Part shown: positions 56,764-64,000 of the stretch, piece by piece
Layout: each line of letters opens with the position of its first letter
How positions within the stretch are numbered: position 1 is the stretch's first letter
Assembly (NCBI GenBank): GCA_948470475.1
Contig: OX419342.1
Coordinates: 20,952,179 to 21,016,178 of the forward strand
Direction of reading: 5' to 3'
Source: Galaxea fascicularis
Lineage: Eukaryota; Cnidaria; Anthozoa; Scleractinia; Euphylliidae
DNA length: 64,000 bases
Position numbers and translations under genes: made by a program
Notes under the pieces: model-generated
What the model saw: only the letters and a program-made list of their open reading frames with translations
What the model was told of the DNA's origin: nothing
Databases searched by the model: none

Positions 56764-59486
56764 ATTCAGACGAACATTTCGCAGTTAATTAATCGCGAAG
56801 TCCCTGATGCCCTTATATATTCAGACGAATTTTTTGCAGTTAATTAATCGCGAAGTCCCTGATTTCCTTATATATGTAGACGAACATTTCGCATTTAATT
56901 AATCGCGAATTCACTGATGCTCTTATATATTCAGACGAACATTTCGCATTTAATTAATGGCGAAGTCACTGATGCCCTCATATTTTCAGACGAACAGTTT
57001 GCAGTTAATTAATTGCGAAGTACCTGATTTCCTTATATATGTAGACGAACATTTCGCAGTTAATTAATCGCGAAGTCCCTGATTCCCTGATATATGTAGG
57101 CGAACATTTCGCAGTTAATTAATCGCGAAGTCCCTGATTTCCTTATATATTCAGACGGACATTTCGCATTTAATTAATCGCGAAGTCACTGATTTCCTTA
57201 TATATGTAGACGAACATTTCGCATTTAATTAATCGCGAAGTCTCTGATTCCCTTATATATGTAGACGAACATTTCGCATTTAATTAATCGCGAAGTCACT
57301 GATTTCCCTATATATGTAGACGAACATTTCGCATTTAATTAATCGCAAAGTCCCTGATTCCCTTATATATGTAGACGAACATTTCGCATTTAATTAATCG
57401 CGAAGTCACTGATTCCCTTATATATGTAGACGAACATTTCGCATTTAATTAATCGCAAAGTCCCTGATTCCCTTATATATGTAGACGAACATTTCGCATT
57501 TAATTAATCGCGAAGTCCCTGATTCCCTTATATATGTAGACGAACATTTCGCATTTAATTAATCGCGAGGTCCCTGATTCCCTTATATATGTAGACGAAC
57601 ATTTCGCATTTAATTAATCGCGAAGTCCCTGATTTTCTTATATATGTAGACGAACATTTCGCATTTAATTAATCGCGAAGTCCCTGATTCCCTTATATAT
57701 GTAGACGAACATTTCGCATTTAATTATTCGCGAAGTCACTGATTCCCTTATATATGTAGACGAACATTTCGTATTTAATTAATCGCGAAGTCCCTGATTC
57801 CCTTATATATGTAGACGAACATTTCGCATTTAATTAATCGCGAAGTCCCTGATTCCCTTATATATGTAGACGAACATTTCGCATTTAATTAATCGCAAAG
57901 TCCCTGATTCCCTTATATATGTAGACGAACATTTCGCATTTAATTAATCGCGAAGTCCCTGATTCCCTTATATATGTAGACGAACATTTCGCATTTAATT
58001 AATCGCGAGGTCCCTGATTCCCTTATATATGTAGACGAACATTTCGCATTTAATTAATCGCGAAGTCCCTGATTTTCTTATATATGTAGACGAACATTTC
58101 GCATTTAATTAATCGCGAAGTCCCTGATTCCCTTATATATGTAGACGAACATTTCGCATTTAATTATTCGCGAAGTCACTGATTCCCTTATATATGTAGA
58201 CGAACATTTCGCATTTAATTAATCGCGAAGTCCCTGATTCCCTTATATATGTAGACGAACATTTCGCATTTAATTAATCGCGAAGTCCCTGATTCCCTTA
58301 TATATGTAGACGAACATTTCGCATTTAATTAATCGCAAAGTCCCTGATTCCCTTATATATGTAGACGAACATTTCGCATTTAATTAATCGCGAAGTCCCT
58401 GATTCCCTTATATATGTAGACGAACATTTCGCATTTAATTAATCGCGAGGTCCCTGATTCCCTTATATATGTAGACGAACATTTCGCATTTAATTAATCG
58501 CGAAGTCCCTGATTTCCTTATATATGTAGACGAACATTTCGCATTTAATTAATCGCGAAGTCACTGATTTTCTTATATATGTAGACGAACATTTCGCATT
58601 TAATTAATCGCGAAGTCACTGATTTCCCTATATATGTAGACGAACATTTCGCATTTAATTAATCGCGAAGTCCCTGATTTTCTTGTATATGTAGACGAAC
58701 ATTTCGCATTTAATTAATCGCGAAGTCCCTGATTCCCTTATATATGTAGACGAACATTTCGCATTTAATTATTCGCGAAGTCCCTGATTCCCTTATATAT
58801 GTAGACGAACATTTCGCATTTAATTATTCGCGAAGTCCCTGATTCCCTTATATATGTAGACGAACATTTCGCATTTAATTAATCGCAAAGTCCCTGATTC
58901 CCTTATATATGTAGACGAACATTTCGCATTTAATTAATCGCGAAGTCCCTGATTCCCTTATATATGTAGACGAACATTTCGCATTTAATTAATCGCGAGG
59001 TCCCTGATTCCCTTATATATGTAGACGAACATTTCGCATTTAATTATTCGCGAAGTCCCTGATTCCCTTATATATGTAGACGAACATTTCGCATTTAATT
59101 AATCGCAAAGTCCCTGATTCCCTTATATATGTAGACGAACATTTCGCATTTAATTAATCGCGAAGTCCCTGATTCCCTTATATATGTAGACGAACATTTC
59201 GCATTTAATTAATCGCGAGGTCCCTGATTCCCTTATATATGTAGACGAACATTTCGCATTTAATTAATCGCGAGGTCCCTGATTCCCTTATATATGTAGA
59301 CGAACATTTCGCATTTAATTAATCGCGAAGTCCCTGATTTCCTTATATATGTAGACGAACATTTCGCATTTAATTAATCGCGAAGTCACTGATTTTCTTA
59401 TATATGTAGACGAACATTTCGCATTTAATTAATCGCGAAGTCACTGATTCCCTTATATATGTAGACGAACATTTCGCAGTTAACTA
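56764..59486 (-). repeat. 55-bp satellite, right array (about 50 copies)
   Basis: Same monomer as the left array in reverse orientation, highly homogeneous. Variant monomers (GCGAGGTCC, GCAAAGTCC, GATTTTC) recur at 440-bp spacing, showing eight-monomer higher-order units in the centre (57561, 58001, 58441). Confidence 0.95.
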
Positions 59487-59647
59487 ACTGCAAAGTCCTT
59501 CGCTTCTGTAATATATATAGAGAGACATTTTTGCTAAATTTCATTTGTCTCTATAAAGTGACATAAATGCAAACTTTGCAATTGTAAAATCTCTCATTCC
59601 GACTCGTCATTTAACTCGTCGTCTCCTCCTGCGCCGCTCCGTTAGCG

Positions 59648-59857
59648 ATGGAGTCTACTAGTGAAAAAAGTGAAAACCGACGTCAGTTAGAGAAAGAAGC
59701 ATGCAGTGAACGAAACGCCCTTATAACAAGAAACTCCGAAAAGAACGAAAGGGAAGAGGGCATTATCGATTTTGAAAGAGTGGTTGTAGATATGAAGCAG
59801 AAAACCAGTGGCCAAACCGATTCATGTCAGGGAACCTCACAATTACACTGCCCCTGA
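59648..59857 (+). CDS. Small unrecognised ORF beside the satellite array
   Basis: An ATG-started frame of 69 codons, very polar (MESTSEKSENRRQLEKEACS…). It lies 160 bp outside the right satellite array. No family recognised; it might be a first exon of element-borne sequence or chance. Confidence 0.2.
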   Translation: MESTSEKSENRRQLEKEACSERNALITRNSEKNEREEGIIDFERVVVDMKQKTSGQTDSCQGTSQLHCP

Positions 59858-60562
59858 GCTGATAGACGGAATGGGAAAGCCCTCTATTGAGAGTGAAGTG
59901 TGGATGTGTTGCTTCAGCTTCTGATCGCCCAACAATTTCTTCAATAAAAGCAGCTTTATGTACTGACGATTGCATTTTAAAATAACAGTGACGCCGGATT
60001 TCGCGCGGCTTGTATACTGAAACCTTAAGCAGTGTTCGATCTGTCTTTTGTTCATCCAGCTTGATTTCACGCCTCCGAGAAAGTGAATCCATTTTCAAAC
60101 CCAATTGCCGCGCGCGATTCTTTATTGCTAGCAAAGCTGGTGGTATAACGGCAGTCAAAATGTTCCGCGAGCCGCGATTACTCGCGCGAACTAGTGCATC
60201 TTTGTTTGTTAGTCGGGCTCAGCAGAGCAATTTGTAAAAGGAAAAATGATGATCATGAAAATCGTGTATATATGATTGCACTTTTTTTTTCTATTACTGT
60301 ATAGCCCTTGTGATTTAGTTTTATTCTGAGGAACAATTCTCGAAGGCCAGAATATTGAAATAGTGTAGTCGTTTTTAGCTCAAAGCAAAAGACGAAACGC
60401 TATCTGGAACGTGACTAAAAAAATACACTTATCGGAAATTGCGGTTACTTTCATGTCACCATAGGGGAGCTTAAATTAACATTTGCGGACGACTACCTGA
60501 AATCCTAGTGTGTTCGGCTAACACCTCACGGTATCCAGAGGTGTCAAACCTTGGCTTTGAGT

Positions 60563-60622
60563 TACATATGCAAATTAGCTGGCTGCACATTCAATGTGCA
60601 GCCAGCTAATTTGCATAACATT
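60563..60622. mobile_element. Short perfect palindrome
   Basis: TTATGCAAATTAGCTGGCTG and its complement meet at 60593; arms of about 28 bp. Possibly the end-joined remnant of a MITE. Confidence 0.7.
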
Positions 60623-61653
60623 TTTTCACGCCTCAAAGCTCCTCATAAGTGAGTCGTTCAACCATGTGTGTCAACCTGGGTATGTTCTTAGCATGTTCTT
60701 GACATTTTGGCTAATCTCAGCCTCAACGTTCTTATAAAAAAGGTTCTTATAGAAAGAAAAAAGAGTGTATTGGTTTGAAACGTTTAGCATAGACCAGCGT
60801 TGATGTTATCATATATATTCGCCATAAAATTACACAGAATGGCTGCCCTTCCGTTGTTCTCTTTTGGGAGAACTGAAAGTTTACTTGACCTGCTTTGAGC
60901 TTCAAGGAAGAGTCATTTAAACCTCAGTACTTTTTGAACGGGAAAACTGGAGGGTTGACGAAAATGTCATTTGTGGTTGACATTTAGGTGCTACTGCTGT
61001 ATTTGGCCTCAATAGGGGTTTCCTATGTTACAATCATAATTATCGTCGGGGTCATTATCATTATGATCATCATTGTTTTCGTCGTTTTTGTTGAAGTCAG
61101 TGATCACCATTACCATTTCTATTGACTAGGAATTGCTATATTCTATTTACTTGCTACACTTGTTTCCAAGCAAAACAAAAACATCTCGGAAGCGATAATA
61201 GGAAGTTATCGGATTCAACGTGAGGATGAGTCCACTATGCAGTGGAGTACCGTGGAGTGTTTTACAGTAATTTCTAAATAGGACTGGCTTATTCACTCTT
61301 TAGTTCCATATTTCTGGCTATGGTTTAAAATATAGCCATAAAGAAATGATTGGCTAGACGTTCCAGCGAAAAAACGCAAAGGAATTTCAAGTAAAAATAT
61401 ACCGCTATTTACGGTTTGAAAGACATGCTCCGGGAACTCCTATTGTCGTTATTAGATAAAAGGCAAAAGTTTTTTGGTGGTAAACAGAATATTAAATCCT
61501 GCACCAAGGAATTTTATTCACCTCGCTTGAGAGCCTGGCACTTGTAAGTGGTTTCAGTCTTAATTTTCAGTCCCCATCGAGATTTCCCAACGATAATACT
61601 TAATTTACGCCTTGGTCTCTCGTTGTGATATTTATTGCATACTGAAGAGAGTA

Positions 61654-61684
61654 TGCAAGAGAGAGAGAGAGAGAGAGAGAGAGA
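61654..61684. repeat. (GA)n microsatellite
   Basis: A GAGAGA run of about 30 bp in the first intron. Confidence 0.95.
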
Positions 61685-62245
61685 AAGTCAGTTCAGATCA
61701 TCTTAATTTTGCTCATTTATATTTTTAAATGAGTAGTATATGATGTACACAAGAACTTTTCTGCGTTTTCACTGCAAAATTTGGTGACTTTATGTGGCAT
61801 TGTGAACCTACGTGTTCGATGCTTTTTGAAAAGCTAAATTTACCAGCAGCTGGTTGGCGCAACATCGTGTTTAAGAACACCTTAAGAAGGTTTTCACGCT
61901 CATGTCACGAAACAAATAAGAACGTCAAGCCACAGCTCCAAAATTAGACGTTCTTATGGAAAAAAAGGAGTGTAGTTAGTCATTGTCATGCAGAAAGATT
62001 TACTCACAAATTACTTTTGATTGCACGTCTAAAATATCCTCACAATTTTGAATACAAAAGATTTTTTTCTTTAAATTAGAGAATAGACCAAAAACACTCG
62101 GGGCTGAAGAAAGCAACTGACTAATCAGTTTCGTCGATCTAGTCTCTTTTTGCAACAGGTTAACTAGCCAAATTAAATGAAGAATGATCGTGGCAGTTGT
62201 GATCGCAATTTTTGTAATTGCGTAAAGAAGCCTGAAAAAAATTCA

Positions 62246-62300
62246 GGACTTCAACGGGGCTTGAACCCGTGACCCCGCGATTCTGGTGCGTTGCTCTACT

Positions 62301-62317
<17 letters not shown>
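62246..62317 (-). mobile_element. tRNA-like SINE head, second copy
   Basis: Same family and flanks as the copy at 42555; acceptor stem and B-box intact, anticodon stem degenerate. Direct repeats of about 40 bp (AAATGAAGAATGATCGT…) at about 62174 and 62425 bracket it and may be insertion-linked. Confidence 0.7.
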
Positions 62318-62332
<15 letters not shown>

Positions 62333-62462
62333 AGGTGAATTTTGGGGTCATATGTTCCCATGGAAGATATGTAAGTGAATGATGCATATGAAAGAAATCA
62401 TATGTGAACTGCGGATATGAAATCAAATGAAGAATGATCGTCGCAGTTGTGATCGCAATTTA

Positions 62463-63470
62463 CAATGCGTAGGACAAATAAAACTGAACCACACGGAAAA
62501 CACGCCTGGGCAAGGAGCGGTTCGCTTAGGGATATTAATTGGTGACTATATGTTGTACTTTCAAAAGATTATAACATGCGGAACGCGGAACTTGGCTCAC
62601 GGATGGTATCGCCCACTAAAACATTCCTTAGACACGGAAAACGTTTTCACTTAGGTGCTAGGAAAATTCCTACCATTAAGTTAGTCTACCTTCTTGACCG
62701 CAAACCTCAAGACATGACCTTTTGAGTTTTGGTTCCTCTATTCTTTGGCTCCAATACCTTAATCCGCCAAATACAGAGTTTGGAAGTTTGACAAAAGGCA
62801 GCACTTACCATCCGTGCAGGTTGAAACAATTGTCACTGAAAAGCGGGACAGCATGATTAGGATATAAAATGGCGAGCTGTACTCCATGATTTCCCTTCGC
62901 GGGTCGCGGTTGTGCTAATTAGCCTCGTCCTCCGCGAATGTAATCCCCTCCCTGTTTTGCAGAAATTGATTCCTTGTAACTTCTGCTGAATAGCGACATT
63001 GCTTTAATTAAACAATTGTTTGCACCTTTTAAGAGAGTGGGTGTATTGTCAGCTCACCGACAGACATTTGACATGAAATATTTATAATGCGTAGGACAAA
63101 TAAAACTGAACCACAATAAGACCGTTATGTTATTCTCAACTGCAAGGACAAAACACAGTACTTTTTAAATTTAAGTAAGGTTTCTTAAAAAGTAAGGCCA
63201 AATATCTTATAACAAAGAACACCTCCGAAACTCTAAAATTAAGACCCAAATCCCTAAGTCCTCCATCGAATCTAAAAAAGAAAAAACCAACAGCAACGGT
63301 TTAAGGCTTTATTCCAAGTGTCAACTGTGAAATTTTAGAAATAAGTACTTCGGGGAGCCTATAAGTAGCGAATTGCAATTGTCCAACCGACAGATCACAA
63401 ACGCGTGAACAAGTAGGGATATACGTTGGTGACTATATGTTATTCTTTCAGAAGATTATAATATGCGCAG
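62463..63470. repeat. Dispersed direct repeats near the gene start
   Basis: AATGCGTAGGACAAATAAAA recurs at 62465 and 63086, and GGTGACTATATGTT…AGATTATAA recurs at about 62541 and 63429. They look like two copies of one small element lying on both sides of exon 1. Confidence 0.6.
62809..62887 (-). CDS. Exon 1: signal peptide of polycystin-like receptor
   Basis: The exon opens with ATG and encodes 26 codons: a short polar start (MEYSS), a hydrophobic core (PFYILIMLSRFSVTIV) and then STCTD, a typical secretory signal sequence with a likely cleavage site near the serine/threonine stretch. It ends at a strong donor (G|GTAAGT at 62808) in phase 1. That phase joins in frame to the exon at 45099, where the LamG-like domain starts. 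The intervening intron is 17.7 kb and full of mobile elements. I see no clear TATA box in the AT-rich sequence upstream of the ATG (62888 onward). Confidence 0.7.
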
Positions 63471-64000
63471 CAATTCACGCAAACTCCTTCTATTCCAATT
63501 CGGAGAATTTATTTCATTTTCTTTTGTTTTGTCTGAAATAAAACATGGATCAAGATAACCTGTAGTTTTACTGAGAGCAAATATCGATCGCAGGAAGGCA
63601 CGGCCCTCATCCAAAGTAGCTGTAATATGCTAAACTGTGCTACGTTTTTCATTTGAAGTCAAAACGGAAAAAGGAGTGTAAATTTGTTAATTTATTTTAT
63701 CTATTTGTTCCCCCAAACCCTAGCTAATACATAATTATGTAGATATAGCGGGAGAAAGTAATATGGCGGCAATAAAATTAACAAAGGAAAAAATACACGA
63801 TACAAATTTACAACGCGTAGATTAATTTACATGGTATATTGGAGGGAGAGGAGTGAGGCAGGTCTAGATAAACTAATATTGTGCCTCTTAAAACTAAGTA
63901 GGACAAAAGACCTGAGATTTTTAATGAAACGTGAGGGAAAAAAAATGATGAAATAGCTTAGTAGTTTAAAAGATAGATAATGTTTCATTAGTACTGAGCA
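62888..64000. other. 5' flank of the polycystin-like gene
   Basis: Expected to hold the promoter and 5' UTR. I see no unambiguous TATA box or initiator, and no other gene to the right edge. Confidence 0.4.

Larger units (their letters stand above)
53691..59486 (+). mobile_element. Composite MULE-like transposon with inverted satellite arms
   Basis: A 2.4 kb core (54403-56763) with remnants of a RecQ-type helicase and a MULE-type transposase is bracketed by inverted 55-bp satellite arrays. That layout matches foldback or long-TIR elements whose terminal repeats are built from tandem monomers. The outer ends and target duplication could not be fixed: a divergent TTAACTAAC-containing monomer is the last recognisable element on each side. 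Confidence 0.6.
59858..62245. other. First intron, 5' part
   Basis: Unique sequence with one palindrome and one GA microsatellite; no exon found. Confidence 0.4.
2253..62887 (-). other. Gene span: polycystin-1-like receptor with lectin-type N-terminus (3' end outside window)
   Basis: This is the overall span of the minus-strand gene; the exons are listed separately. Domain order from the N-terminus is signal peptide, LamG/pentraxin-like jellyroll, F5/8C discoidin, linker, REJ, GAIN-like stalk, GPS and the first transmembrane helix. Signal peptide to discoidin and REJ to GPS were each chained by exact phase agreement. Polycystin-1 family members are surface receptors or channel subunits that cleave themselves at the GPS and usually continue into a PLAT domain and ten more helices; those would lie left of position 1. 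The lectin-type N-terminus suggests carbohydrate or matrix binding (inference). The gene is bloated by transposons and a 22 kb tandem array. Two adjacent genes joined by mistake cannot be fully excluded at the array, but phase agreement across it favours one gene. Confidence 0.75.

Noticed and set aside
53691..59486. Possible CRISPR arrays
   Set aside because: The 55-bp and 62-bp repeats are contiguous satellites without unique spacers, in a eukaryotic genome.

Overview
The window looks like nuclear DNA from an anthozoan cnidarian, most likely a stony coral. This is inferred from intron-rich genes with GT/AG junctions, a polycystin-like receptor with extracellular lectin-type domains, tRNA-derived SINEs and many short palindromic MITEs. 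There are no bacterial operons, ribosome binding sites or CRISPR arrays.

One large gene on the minus strand dominates. I rebuilt it exon by exon from splice sites and reading-frame phase. It starts at an ATG at 62887 (signal peptide). It continues through a laminin-G/pentraxin-like jellyroll (45099-43085), a discoidin (F5/8 type C) domain (42270-39365), linker exons (38986-38740 and 36075-35915), a receptor-for-egg-jelly (REJ) region (12619-10151), a GAIN-like stalk (9919-2800), and a GPS cleavage motif with the first membrane helix (3555-2253). The PLAT domain and remaining helices must lie left of position 1. This is a polycystin-1/PKD1L-type protein with an added lectin-like N-terminus. 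Phases close at every junction except 11527/11046, which is unresolved.

The most striking feature is a 22.4 kb tandem array (12285-34720) inside this gene. It has 13 head-to-tail units: five of type A (1587 bp) and eight of type B (about 1934 bp). Each unit carries a 150-bp candidate exon that enters and leaves in phase 1. The exon before the array ends in phase 1 and the exon after it begins in phase 1, so any number of copies could be spliced in without changing the frame.

The 17.7 kb first intron (45100-62808) holds mobile DNA: a retrotransposon RT fragment, a 2156-bp inverted-repeat transposon with its target duplication, a 62-bp minisatellite, and a decayed MULE-like transposon. The last carries a RecQ-type helicase tail and is bracketed by two inverted arrays of one 55-bp satellite (about 13 and about 50 copies). 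A second, inverted copy of the 2.1 kb transposon fills the left window edge. A sulfotransferase-like pseudogene (6822-6091) sits in another intron of the host gene, with a TGA where a nearby paralogous fragment has a cysteine codon. A 200-bp tandem duplication (9770-10167) has doubled one small exon, and one copy carries a 4-bp frame-breaking deletion.

No expression evidence was available. Exon calls rest on splice consensus, phase compatibility and family resemblance.
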